Positions 25,559 to 34,311 of a stretch of DNA of 39,815 nt are shown one piece after another. Position numbers and translations under genes: made by a program. The notes beneath the pieces are model-generated. The model had not been told where the DNA came from. It ran no database searches and saw only the letters and a list, made by a program, of their open reading frames with translations. The stretch lies in the NCBI GenBank assembly GCA_031262035.1, contig JAISIL010000025.1:1-39815 (forward strand), given 5' to 3'. The number at the start of each line of letters is the position of its first letter. Position 1 is the stretch's first letter. This DNA is from Spirochaetaceae bacterium. Its GTDB lineage: Bacteria; Spirochaetota; Spirochaetia; Treponematales; Breznakiellaceae.

Positions 25559-27522
25559 CCTACCATTCCCAGCAATACATCCAACAGACTATTTGCCGTT
25601 GTTAAAAACCGTGCAGCCGCTTCGTAGCCTTTTTGGTATTGTATCATTGCCGCAAGCTCTTCGTCCAAGTTTACACCGGAGATACTGGAACGCAGGTCTG
25701 TTAACTGTTTCATTATCAGTTGCTGTGTTTCCAATGCATCCTTACTCTGTGCACCAAGACTGCCTATTCGTCCGACTGCGCCGGCAAAATAATCATCAAA
25801 GGTCTTATAACCGTTGCTGCCTGAAACCCCGGATATCATCACCTGGCTGTCACGTAAGGCGGCTATTGCCAAAGCTGCATCACCATTGCCTGCATTGGCA
25901 GGGCGGCCATTGGTTCCCAGGCCTGCGGCTACAGAACCAGGTTCACGCACTAACTGTGGGTTTACCGCAACCCAGGCTGCAGGGTGTGTCTCGGGGGCAA
26001 CGGCATAGTATTCAGCCCCTGTGCCGTCAGCCCTTGTAGATGCGGCAAGCGAATTAATTGCATCGGCTTCTTGCCAATTGTAGGTTGCACCCCGTTGTAA
26101 AATACCCGTATAGTCGCTGAGCAACAAACCTGCTTCGCCATTTGCTCCATTGTCCGCAAGGCTTCGGATAACAAAATCGGGATTGCCGTTTGGCAGAATA
26201 GAGCCCTGGGCTGTAGTTCCCTTAATGCTTAACTGGCCTTCCCTGTTCAAACGGGCAAAAACCTCTGCACCACTTCCATTAATTCTATCTATTATATCCT
26301 GCACACTATCCGTATCATAATAGGGCACATCAATTGTTGCATTAGGGTTTTCTGCTATTGCAGGTGCAGGAAGGGTCAGCGTGCCATTAAGGCCCGGCTT
26401 TGCATTCAGGTCAAGCTTATTCTGGCCATTCATCCGGTAGATGTAGGTTGAATCAAATTGGCCATCACCATTCCGGTCATAGTTGCCGTTTACATTAGCA
26501 ACAAAGGGATACTGGGAAAAGAAATCGAGGCCGGTTTTTCCGTTTGCCCCATAACCTGTTTTATGCACCTCGTTCACTAGGTCAATAAAATTCATCGTCA
26601 TAGAATCGAGGGTCTGAATTTCTTCTTGTATCGAAGTATCCCGCATCTCGACAAGCGCCGCAAGAGAACCATCCTGAAAGCTCACATCCTCGCCTGTTGC
26701 CTGCCAGACAATCTTTCCATAACCTTCAGCCTGGTTTCCCAGGACATAATCAAACTGATTGCCTATATTCCCCTGCACCAGGGTGAAGCCCGCAGTATGA
26801 ATCATAAATTCTTTATTCCCGCCGTCTGCCCCATCACGGTTTTCAACGGTAATATCAATCAGTTTAGAAAGTTTATCGACAAGAAGGTCTCGCCGATCGT
26901 AAAGGTCGTTCGGATTATCACCCTGAGCCCGAATACGGGAAATATCCTTGTTAAGCGCCGCAATCTGACTGGATAAATCGTTTACCTGCCGAACAGTAAT
27001 AGTAATATCTTCTTCGGCCATGTCCTGAAGGCCCTTCAGTGCAGTAAAACGCTGATGAATACTGTCGACAAAGGACTTTCCCCGCTCCAGAACGGAACTC
27101 CGCGCCGCATTGTCGGTCGGATGCAGGCTGAGTTCCTGCCAGGCGTTCCAGAAAGCGTCCATATTTCCCCGAACAGAGCTTCCCCCAACTTCAAGATAGG
27201 CCTGCTCCATCTGGAAGAGATACTTATCGCGCGTCTCCCAGTAGCCGCCCACACTGCCCTGAGCAACGATGCGCTTGTCGAGGAGGCGGTCTCGCACCCG
27301 CTCAACATTTGCCGCGACGCTCCCCTGCCCCAGTTGGCCGGCCTGCTCGCCACGGGTGAGCCCCGGCATATAAATCGGCTCGGAAGCGCCAATCCGCACC
27401 CGTTGGCGGGAGTAGCCTTCGCTATTCATGTTATCAATGTTGTGCCCCGTCGTGGAAAGCGCACTTTGATGCGCCATAATACCGCGCTTACCCAGCTCAA
27501 TTCCCATAAAAGTTGAGGTCAT
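25555..27522 (-). CDS. flgK: Flagellar hook-associated protein 1 FlgK
   Basis: FlgK is the first hook-filament junction protein. Seen: STFMGIELGKRGIMAHQSAL at the N terminus with STTGHNIDNMNSEGYSRQRV, the canonical flagellar rod/hook N-terminal motif; the coiled D0 helix; and the C-terminal motif SGVNLDEELAAMIQYQKGYEA, all typical of the family. The length of 655 residues is within the spirochaete range. It overlaps the FlgN-like chaperone by 4 bases and the barrel gene by 4. Confidence 0.96.
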   Translation of the reverse strand: MTSTFMGIELGKRGIMAHQSALSTTGHNIDNMNSEGYSRQRVRIGASEPIYMPGLTRGEQAGQLGQGSVAANVERVRDRLLDKRIVAQGSVGGYWETRDKYLFQMEQAYLEVGGSSVRGNMDAFWNAWQELSLHPTDNAARSSVLERGKSFVDSIHQRFTALKGLQDMAEEDITITVRQVNDLSSQIAALNKDISRIRAQGDNPNDLYDRRDLLVDKLSKLIDITVENRDGADGGNKEFMIHTAGFTLVQGNIGNQFDYVLGNQAEGYGKIVWQATGEDVSFQDGSLAALVEMRDTSIQEEIQTLDSMTMNFIDLVNEVHKTGYGANGKTGLDFFSQYPFVANVNGNYDRNGDGQFDSTYIYRMNGQNKLDLNAKPGLNGTLTLPAPAIAENPNATIDVPYYDTDSVQDIIDRINGSGAEVFARLNREGQLSIKGTTAQGSILPNGNPDFVIRSLADNGANGEAGLLLSDYTGILQRGATYNWQEADAINSLAASTRADGTGAEYYAVAPETHPAAWVAVNPQLVREPGSVAAGLGTNGRPANAGNGDAALAIAALRDSQVMISGVSGSNGYKTFDDYFAGAVGRIGSLGAQSKDALETQQLIMKQLTDLRSSISGVNLDEELAAMIQYQKGYEAAARFLTTANSLLDVLLGMVG

Positions 27523-27983
27523 ATTTTCATCTCCAATGCATGTAATTCCGGCGCTGCCATCGTTCCATTACGGCCATAAATGCGTCCTTTTGCCGCCGGA
27601 TAGACTTTTTTTAAGAAATCTTCGGCTAAAGAGGCCGATTCATTGATATAAGCAAGCAAAGAATCGTTCTCCAGCCTGATTCGTAAGGCTTCAAGCTTCA
27701 GTTTTCGGTATAAATCATTCAGAATATCCCGTTCTTCGGGCTTAAAACCCAGTGACAGCCGGTAAAAATAGGTATTATCAAGAATATCCATCCTGTTTTT
27801 ATCGATTTTCTCAAAATCACTGCCAATTTTCTTGAGTGTTTTCATCATCAAGTCAAAATTAGTCCACTGTCTTTGCCGGACACTCTTCTTGATAATCGCC
27901 TGCAGGGCGGCAATCTCTGCTGTTTGATGCAGTTCCCGCTTGAGAATCGATACACACTCGGCATACGCAATCTTTTTTTCCAT
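27519..27983 (-). CDS. flgN: FlgN-like flagellar chaperone
   Basis: A 154-residue, almost all-helical, charged protein placed immediately before flgK. FlgN is the export chaperone for FlgK and FlgL and commonly precedes flgK. Sequence conservation in this family is low, so the call rests on size, helical character (EKKIAYAECVSILKRELHQT, LNDLYRKLKLEALRI) and position. Ribosome site gaggtg upstream of the ATG. It heads the operon, downstream of a sigma-28-type promoter. Confidence 0.78.
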   Translation of the reverse strand: MEKKIAYAECVSILKRELHQTAEIAALQAIIKKSVRQRQWTNFDLMMKTLKKIGSDFEKIDKNRMDILDNTYFYRLSLGFKPEERDILNDLYRKLKLEALRIRLENDSLLAYINESASLAEDFLKKVYPAAKGRIYGRNGTMAAPELHALEMKI

Positions 27984-28004
27984 AAGCTTTACACCTCATT
28001 TTGT

Positions 28005-28031
28005 TTATCGGTTTTTTCAAAAAATCCTTAA
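28005..28031 (-). promoter_or_regulatory. Sigma-28 (FliA) type promoter of flgN-flgK
   Basis: Minus strand: ACCGATAA (28005-28012), seven of eight matches to GCCGATAA, with TTAAGGAT (28024-28031) 11 bases upstream as a partial match to TAAAGTTT. Its position before a late flagellar operon supports it. Confidence 0.6.
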
Positions 28032-28042
28032 GAAAAACTTTT

Positions 28043-28077
28043 ACCCACTTGAATTTTTTTTTCAGTGGGTGTATAAT
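28043..28077 (+). promoter_or_regulatory. Sigma-70 promoter with overlapping inverted repeat, EAL-HDOD gene
   Basis: TTGAAT (28049-28054), 17-base spacer that includes nine consecutive T, TATAAT (28072-28077). A 7-base inverted repeat, acccact (28043-28049) and agtgggt (28064-28070), brackets the spacer and could be an operator. Transcription start about 28084-28085 coincides with an ATG. Confidence 0.7.
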
Positions 28078-28084
28078 GTCCAAA

Positions 28085-29329
28085 ATGAGTAATATAAATG
28101 ATGATTTAAAAATGATTTACATCGCAAGGCAGCCTATCCTCAACAAGTGGGGAAAACTGGTAGCTTACGAGCTGCTTTTCAGACGGGACAATATCAGTAA
28201 CAAAGCCGATGTCCAGAATGCAACCCTTGCTACGGTGCAGGTTATGGAACATGCCTCGAACTTCGGGCTCACAAGGCTTGTTGGCAGCCACAATGCTTAT
28301 ATCAACTGCAATCGGGATATTCTGATGAGCGATATATTACAACTTCTCGACCCGCAAATCTTTGTTTTGGAGATACTCGAGGATGTCCAGATTGACCCCA
28401 TCCTCACTATCCAATTACGAAAACTCAAAGAGATTGGCTATAAGATAGCGCTCGACGACTTTGTCTACGACGAGGCAAATATCAAGCGGGCCGAATCAAT
28501 TATGAATTATGTGGATATCATTAAGATTGATTTAGGCCTTACGGCCCGCGATAAGTGGAAGGCCACTGCCGATTTTATTCTGCGACATGGAAAGAAGGGC
28601 CTTGCCGAAAAGGTTGAAAGCCAGGCCGATTTTGAACTCTGTAAATCTTATGGCTTTATGTATTTCCAGGGTTATTTTTTTGCACGCCCCGAAATGCTTT
28701 CCAAAGGTGAGGTTGATGCAAAAACAATGGAGGTGCTTAAAATACTAAACACACTAAATACACAACCTGATATGACTGCTCTTGAAAAAGAATTTAAGAG
28801 CTCACCTGCTCTCACCTTAAAGTTACTGAGCTTTGTCAATTCGGCTTACATAGGTATTCCGCTTCCTGTGCAGTCAATTAAGCATGCCCTTGCCATGTTC
28901 GGTTTAGGCAAGCTTGAACGATGGCTTAGTTTGATGCTCTACTCGCGTTCCGATACTGTAGAAGATTTGGGCGGTTCCCCGCTTTTTGAAAATGCAGCCC
29001 AGCGTGCAGTGTTAATGGAAAGCCTCTGCCAGGAACTTCATCCTGATAAAAAAGAGATGCATGAAAAAGCATACTTAACCGGTGTAATAAGCAGAGTTGA
29101 TGCACTGTTTAGAATGCCAATGGATAAGGCTCTTGATAACTTTAACCTTGACCAAACCATAAATGATGCACTTTTAAAACAAGATGGTGAATTAGGCGCT
29201 CTCTTAAATTTAATGAACTTACAGGAATTAGACCAAGGCATTGATATTGACAAAATGCTGAAAGATTTGCACATTTCTGAAGATAAATACAAAGAGATGC
29301 TTTCATCATCATACGGACGGGTTATGTAA
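28085..29329 (+). CDS. EAL-HDOD domain protein (YuxH-like)
   Basis: An N-terminal EAL-type domain (about residues 10-205) is joined to a C-terminal HDOD domain (about 210-405). In the EAL part, YELLFR keeps the E-x-L-x-R motif, and KIDLGL, AEKVES and QGYFF are recognisable, but the loop after LDDF reads VYDEAN instead of GTG, so cyclic-di-GMP hydrolysis is doubtful and binding or protein contacts are more likely. The HDOD part (LEKEFKSSPALTLKLLSFVNSA) belongs to the HD-related signalling family without the metal site. An ATG far upstream (28001) would lie ahead of the promoter; 28085 is at the predicted transcript start, and 28112 is the alternative. Confidence 0.88.
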   Translation: MSNINDDLKMIYIARQPILNKWGKLVAYELLFRRDNISNKADVQNATLATVQVMEHASNFGLTRLVGSHNAYINCNRDILMSDILQLLDPQIFVLEILEDVQIDPILTIQLRKLKEIGYKIALDDFVYDEANIKRAESIMNYVDIIKIDLGLTARDKWKATADFILRHGKKGLAEKVESQADFELCKSYGFMYFQGYFFARPEMLSKGEVDAKTMEVLKILNTLNTQPDMTALEKEFKSSPALTLKLLSFVNSAYIGIPLPVQSIKHALAMFGLGKLERWLSLMLYSRSDTVEDLGGSPLFENAAQRAVLMESLCQELHPDKKEMHEKAYLTGVISRVDALFRMPMDKALDNFNLDQTINDALLKQDGELGALLNLMNLQELDQGIDIDKMLKDLHISEDKYKEMLSSSYGRVM

Positions 29330-30775
29330 ATGCGAGTAATAATTGTAGGTGCAGGAACTGTAGGCACAGAACTTGCACGGCAATTGGTGAGCGAAAAGCA
29401 TGATGTCTTGATTATTGAAAATGATGCAGACCGTGCACGTCATGCATCATCCCGCCTTGACTGTCAGGTTATTCAAAATTCTGCAAACAATATTAGTGTT
29501 CTTGAAGAAGCAGGTGTTGCAAAAGCCGATGCACTTATTACCGTTACCGATTCCGATGAACTAAATATGATAGTCTGTGGTCTTGCAAGTGCAAAAAACC
29601 CAGACATGATAAAAATTGCACGAGTGCGAAACAATGATTACATTAAACTTGCCGATAACAATGGCGCATTAGGTATAAACCATTTTGTTCACCCCAATGT
29701 AGAAGCTGCCCGTTCCGCCCTTGATGCAATTGCACATGGGGCAATGGGCGATATCCTTTCCTTCCACGGCACACCTTTTTGCTTCTGTTCAATTGACATA
29801 GAAACAGACTCGGCCTTTGACGGCCTTATATTAAAAAACTACACAAGCCTTAATGCCGGTGAAAGCATGGTTATCCTTCTTGAAAGAGAAAAAGAGGATA
29901 AAACAGGTTTCGAAAGCATAACACCGGTAGGCTCCACCGTGCTGAACCGGGGTGACCGCATTCACCTGCTGGCACGGGAAGATGCAATGGATACTATTTT
30001 TTCGCTTGCAGGCAGAAAAGAAGCGCCTTTGCGCAAAATAGGCATCGTAGGCGGCGGGCGTTTAGGCGCCCTGATTGCAGAAGGAATATTGGACTCAGGC
30101 GATGCAAAACAAAGTATTATTACAAAACCTTCATTTATAAACTCTATCTTTAAGAAATTTATGCCCCATATTGCAAACAAACTGACTATTATCGAGCAGG
30201 ATTATGACTTATGCAAGGAACTTTCCGAGCGTTTTCCCCAGGCTCTGATATTAAACGAAGACATTACCGACGAAAACTTTATTGCAGAAGAACGCATTGA
30301 CGGCCTTGATTTAATTATAACAGCCACCGAAATGCAGGAATTGAATATAATTACTGCGGTTTATTTAAAATCCCGGGGGGTCAGGCGTGCAATTTCTATG
30401 GTTACAAGCCCTGGTTATGGGGCTATTGCACGCAAACTCGGCATTGATGTCGTTATTCCAATGAAGTCCGTTGTTGTCGATTCGATATTAACGCACCTGA
30501 TTGGCGGCGGTGTAAAGGGGCTGCACCGTTTAGGCGAAGGAAAGGTAAACCTGATTGAATTAAAGGCAAATGATAATGCACCGGTTACAAAAGATAAAAT
30601 CCTGAACATTCATTTCCCGCCGGGAGTCTTATTGCTCCTGGTGAACCGGGGCGAAGGCAATTCCTTTATTCCCCACGGGGATACAACTATACAAAGCGGC
30701 GACCAGGTTGCCTTAATTACCAAGTCGGGAACAGAACTGGAAGTAGCAAAATTCTTTGCTACAAGCGAAACATGA
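29330..30775 (+). CDS. trkA: Trk potassium uptake regulatory subunit TrkA
   Basis: TrkA is the cytoplasmic nucleotide-binding ring that gates TrkH. Two complete RCK units are seen: the first with IIVGAGTVGTELARQL and acidic IIENDADRA, the second with IVGGGRLGALIAEGIL, each followed by a TrkA-C part (for example RGDRIHLLAREDAMD, SGDQVALITKSGTE). The 481-residue size is usual. It starts directly after the EAL-HDOD stop and overlaps trkH by 4 bases. Confidence 0.95.
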   Translation: MRVIIVGAGTVGTELARQLVSEKHDVLIIENDADRARHASSRLDCQVIQNSANNISVLEEAGVAKADALITVTDSDELNMIVCGLASAKNPDMIKIARVRNNDYIKLADNNGALGINHFVHPNVEAARSALDAIAHGAMGDILSFHGTPFCFCSIDIETDSAFDGLILKNYTSLNAGESMVILLEREKEDKTGFESITPVGSTVLNRGDRIHLLAREDAMDTIFSLAGRKEAPLRKIGIVGGGRLGALIAEGILDSGDAKQSIITKPSFINSIFKKFMPHIANKLTIIEQDYDLCKELSERFPQALILNEDITDENFIAEERIDGLDLIITATEMQELNIITAVYLKSRGVRRAISMVTSPGYGAIARKLGIDVVIPMKSVVVDSILTHLIGGGVKGLHRLGEGKVNLIELKANDNAPVTKDKILNIHFPPGVLLLLVNRGEGNSFIPHGDTTIQSGDQVALITKSGTELEVAKFFATSET

Positions 30776-32214
30776 AATATTTTTTTATACTAAGATACTG
30801 TATATATATACTTGCCCTGCTTGCACTATTTTTGTTACTACCCCTGTGTATAGCATTAGTGTATGGCGAGAAAAATATGCTTCACTGTTTTTATCTGCCT
30901 TTCATTATAATTGCTGCACTTTGCCTTATTGTCTATTGTATAGGCGCCTCTATAAGTAAAGGAAAAAAGCCCCGCCTCCATTCTGCCGATGGTTATATCA
31001 TTGTCTTTTCCGCATGGATTTTTATGTGTGCTTTTGGCGCTATCCCCTTTGCCTTATCAGGTTACTATTCCGATATACCCTCTGCAATCTTCGAAAGCGC
31101 ATCAGGTTTTACCACAACAGGCTCCACCATGTTGGCAGATGTAGAAAGTATACCAAAATCTATTCTTATGTGGCGGGGTTTAACGCATTGGATTGGCGGT
31201 ATGGGTATTGTTGTTCTCATGGTAGCATTACTACCCATTTTAGGCATGGGCGGTTTTCAGATGCTCGAAGCGGAAAGCCCCGGCCCCGAAGCAGACAGAA
31301 TCGTTCCCCGGATTACCCCAACGGCAAAAATACTCTGGCTTTTGTATGTAAGCCTTACCTTTTTGTGCTGTATCCTCTTAAAAATAGGCGGCATGCCCTG
31401 GTTTGATGCCCTGTTTAATGCTTTTTCTACACTGGGCACCGGTGGTTTTTCTACACGAAATGCCAGTATTGCCTCCTATGCCTCACCTTTTTGTGAATGG
31501 GTCATTATCATTTTTATGCTGCTTGCCGGTTTTAACTTTACCCTAATATTCAGAAGCCTGCAAGGTAAATTCAAAGAGGTCATTACAAATAGCGAAGCAA
31601 GAGCATACTTTTTAATAATTCTTGTAGCAACAGCAGTGGTCGCTATATCCCTTGGCCGGTCGGGGGGCAATGTCCGGCATGGCCTTTTTCATATTGTATC
31701 TACCATTACTACTACCGGCTTTTCGGTAGCAAACCAGGATGCATGGCCTTCATTGGCACAGGTAACAATCTTTTTTATGATGTTCATTGGCGGTTGTTCC
31801 GGTTCTACAGCCGGTGGCATAAAAGTAGTCCGTCATGTAATCCTTTGGAAACAGGCGGGCAATGAAATGAAGAAAATGATTTATCCCAAAGGAGTGTTCA
31901 GCATCCGCCTTAATGGAAACCCTGCAAAAAAAGAAATAGTTCACGGCATTGCAGGATTTGTGTTTTTATACTATGCAGTTTTAGTGCTTAGCTTTTTGGT
32001 AATTGCTTCCTCGGGATTAAACATATGGCACAGCTTTAACCTCTCGCTTATTACCCTGGGTAATATTGGTATGGGCTTTGGCGGAACAGACCATTTATTA
32101 CAAGGTTTACCGGCATGGCAGAAAGTGTATATATCCCTTGTAATGATTATCGGCCGCCTTGAACTAATGAGTTTCTTTGTCTTCTGTTCAAAAGACTATT
32201 GGGAGCGGCCTTAG
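30772..32214 (+). CDS. trkH: Trk potassium transporter, membrane subunit TrkH (first copy)
   Basis: A K+ channel-like transporter with four pore loops, all visible: SGFTTTGSTM, STLGTGGFST, STITTTGFSV and TLGNIGMGFG, each with the central glycine. The 480-residue length and the HWIGGMGIVVL segment are typical. It starts with ATGA overlap in trkA and carries a normal N-terminal membrane hairpin. A second, divergent trkH follows. Confidence 0.95.
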   Translation: MKYFFILRYCIYILALLALFLLLPLCIALVYGEKNMLHCFYLPFIIIAALCLIVYCIGASISKGKKPRLHSADGYIIVFSAWIFMCAFGAIPFALSGYYSDIPSAIFESASGFTTTGSTMLADVESIPKSILMWRGLTHWIGGMGIVVLMVALLPILGMGGFQMLEAESPGPEADRIVPRITPTAKILWLLYVSLTFLCCILLKIGGMPWFDALFNAFSTLGTGGFSTRNASIASYASPFCEWVIIIFMLLAGFNFTLIFRSLQGKFKEVITNSEARAYFLIILVATAVVAISLGRSGGNVRHGLFHIVSTITTTGFSVANQDAWPSLAQVTIFFMMFIGGCSGSTAGGIKVVRHVILWKQAGNEMKKMIYPKGVFSIRLNGNPAKKEIVHGIAGFVFLYYAVLVLSFLVIASSGLNIWHSFNLSLITLGNIGMGFGGTDHLLQGLPAWQKVYISLVMIIGRLELMSFFVFCSKDYWERP

Positions 32215-32220
32215 CAGGTT

Positions 32221-32267
32221 ACAGGTTGCGTATAGCAACCTGTAGGGGCTTGGCGTGCCAAGCCCTA
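32221..32267. repeat. Double hairpin between the trkH genes
   Basis: Two adjacent perfect 9-base stems: acaggttgc/gtata/gcaacctgt (32221-32243) and gggcttggc/gt/gccaagccc (32246-32265). It lies in the 63-base gap, just where the N-terminal part missing from the second trkH would be. Confidence 0.75.
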
Positions 32268-32277
32268 GGATACAGTT

Positions 32278-33543
32278 ATGAAAATGAGGATTTCAACGAT
32301 TACGACAAAAAATTCTTATCTCTTTGTGTTTGGCACATGGTTAGCCATTGTTTTGATAGGGACTATTCCCTTTTTGCTCAGCGGCATTTCATTTACCGAT
32401 AGTTTTTTTGAAAGCGCTGCGGGTTTTACTACAACGGGATGCACTGTTTTGGAAGATATTGAATCGCTATCAGCGCCTCTGCAAATGTATCGGGCAATTA
32501 CACACTGGATTGGCGGTATGGGAATAGTCCTTTTAACGGCAGCCCTCTTTCCCCTGCTTGGCATTGGCGCTTTTCAATTGATAAAAGCGGAAACAACCGG
32601 CCCTGAAAAGGAAAAAATCACTCCAAAAGTAGCAGAAACGGCAAAAATACTCTGGCTTATTTACCTCGCCCTTACCGCAGCCCTCCTTCTTTTATACAAA
32701 ATCGGCGGCATGAATTGGTTTGACGCAATCTTCCACGGCCTGAGTATCATGTCAGGCGGCGGCATAAGCGACAAAGAAGATGGCCTTTCCTTTTTTCAGT
32801 CTGATTTTATTATCAACACCACCACAGTATTTATGTTTCTTACCTCTATCAATTTTGCCTTATACTTTAAACTGGTTACCGGCCGTATAAAAGATATTGG
32901 TAAAAACAGTGAGTTCAAGGTTTTTATCTGTATACTATTAGTAAGCACAGTAATTGTAACACTAAGCATTGTTCCCAATTCTGCAAACATAGGCGACGCA
33001 ATCAGTAAGGGCTTATTCCACACAGCATCATTCTTATCCACCACAGGTGTTGCAGTAAGTAACTATGAAGCATGGCCGGCCATTGCACAGGGAGTCTTAT
33101 TGTTTTTGATGCTTATCGGCGGCTGCTCCGGTTCAACTGCCGGCGGCATAAAAATTGTTCGCATAACAACCTTGGCAAAGCAGGCAATCAATGAAATTAA
33201 ACGAATAGTCTACCCACGCGGTTTTTTCAATGTCCGCCTGAACGGAAAGCCCGGTAGAAAAGACATCATCTACGGCACTGCTTCTTTTTGCTTTGTCTAT
33301 ATGTTTATTTTAATGCTCCTTACCATTGCAACAAGCACTACCGGCTTCGACCCTATATCCTCATTCAGCGCCTCCATTGCAGTGCTGGGGAACACCGGCC
33401 TTGGTTTCGGTGCCGCCGGCATCAACAGCCTCCTTTCAGACTTCCACGCCCCCCTAAAATGGCTCTACGCACTGGCAATGATAGTAGGCAGACTGGAACT
33501 GTGGACATTCTTGGTATTGTTCCGGAGGGAATATTGGGAATAG
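32278..33543 (+). CDS. trkH: Divergent second TrkH-like transporter (421 aa)
   Basis: Homologous to the first TrkH over its whole length but about 60 residues shorter at the N terminus, lacking the first membrane hairpin. Pore loops are GFTTTGCTV (residues 49-57), SIMSGGGIS (156-164), ASFLSTTGVAV and VLGNTGLGFG. In loop 2 the Thr of TGG is replaced by Gly and the following STRN becomes SDKED, so ion selectivity or gating may differ. There is no strong ribosome site ahead of the ATG. It may form a heteromer with the first copy or use the same TrkA. Confidence 0.88.
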   Translation: MKMRISTITTKNSYLFVFGTWLAIVLIGTIPFLLSGISFTDSFFESAAGFTTTGCTVLEDIESLSAPLQMYRAITHWIGGMGIVLLTAALFPLLGIGAFQLIKAETTGPEKEKITPKVAETAKILWLIYLALTAALLLLYKIGGMNWFDAIFHGLSIMSGGGISDKEDGLSFFQSDFIINTTTVFMFLTSINFALYFKLVTGRIKDIGKNSEFKVFICILLVSTVIVTLSIVPNSANIGDAISKGLFHTASFLSTTGVAVSNYEAWPAIAQGVLLFLMLIGGCSGSTAGGIKIVRITTLAKQAINEIKRIVYPRGFFNVRLNGKPGRKDIIYGTASFCFVYMFILMLLTIATSTTGFDPISSFSASIAVLGNTGLGFGAAGINSLLSDFHAPLKWLYALAMIVGRLELWTFLVLFRREYWE

Positions 33544-33549
33544 AAAATA

Positions 33550-33634
33550 AACCACGAATGAACACGAATATTACACGAATTTGTATTGACTAATATTTTA
33601 CATTATTCGTGTTTTATTCGTGATATTCGTGGTT
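33550..33634. repeat. Palindromic interspersed element, family D
   Basis: Arms 33550-33580 and 33605-33634 are imperfect reverse complements built of cacgaat/acgaat units (aaccacgaat at the outer end). It separates the second trkH from rsmG and could serve as a weak terminator. Confidence 0.75.
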
Positions 33635-33650
33635 ATTATTAGGAATAGCT

Positions 33651-34301
33651 ATGTTACAAGAAGGATTAGACAAACTACATATTGATATTCGTATATCAGA
33701 AAAACTCACTGCCTACATTTCTGAAATTGAGATGTTCAATGCTGCCTATGGCCTGGTGAGTTATAAGACTGTCGATGAGCTTATTGTCCGGCATATACTC
33801 GATTCGTTATCGCCATTGCATCTTTTGATGCAACATAATCCGAAGCAGATTGCCGATGCAGGTTCCGGTGCAGGCTTACCGGGAATTCCCCTGGCAATAG
33901 CCCTGCCCGATGTGCAATTTACCTTAATAGAAAAAATGGGCCGCCGTGCAAATTTTCTGCGTAATTGCCAGGCCGTGTTGGCCCTGCCCAATGTGCAAAT
34001 TGCTGAATGCGAAGTAGAAAAGGCAGAGCAAAATAAGCTGAGCGGAAAGTTTGACATAGTCACCTTCCGCGCATTCAGGCCATTAGATGCAGCAATGTAT
34101 AAAACACTGTCGAAGCTGCTTCGCCCCTCTACGGAGGCAGACCAAAAAGGCATACTGGCTGCCTACAAGGGAAGGCGGCAAAACATAGAGGCCGAGATGC
34201 AGGCACTGGAAACAAAGCCCCTTCACTGGCAAGCCACCCCCTGCCCCACCCCCTTCCTGGACGAGGAACGCTGGCTGGTGGAGGTGGAAAAAACAGGGTA
34301 A
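33651..34301 (+). CDS. rsmG: 16S rRNA (guanine527-N7)-methyltransferase RsmG
   Basis: A SAM-dependent methyltransferase acting on G527 of 16S rRNA. Markers: VRHILDSLSPLHLL, the SAM loop ADAGSGAGLPGIPLAI (about residues 68-83), and LIEKMGRRANFLRN. The 216-residue length is normal. The ribosome site is taggaa at 33640-33645. It converges on mtnP with only 10 bases between the stops. Confidence 0.94.
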   Translation: MLQEGLDKLHIDIRISEKLTAYISEIEMFNAAYGLVSYKTVDELIVRHILDSLSPLHLLMQHNPKQIADAGSGAGLPGIPLAIALPDVQFTLIEKMGRRANFLRNCQAVLALPNVQIAECEVEKAEQNKLSGKFDIVTFRAFRPLDAAMYKTLSKLLRPSTEADQKGILAAYKGRRQNIEAEMQALETKPLHWQATPCPTPFLDEERWLVEVEKTG

Positions 34302-34311
34302 GAGGGTATGT

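Noticed and set aside
28001-28084. Upstream ATG for the EAL-HDOD gene at 28001
   Set aside because: It lies ahead of the -10 hexamer and overlaps the flgN promoter; the added residues are not domain-like.
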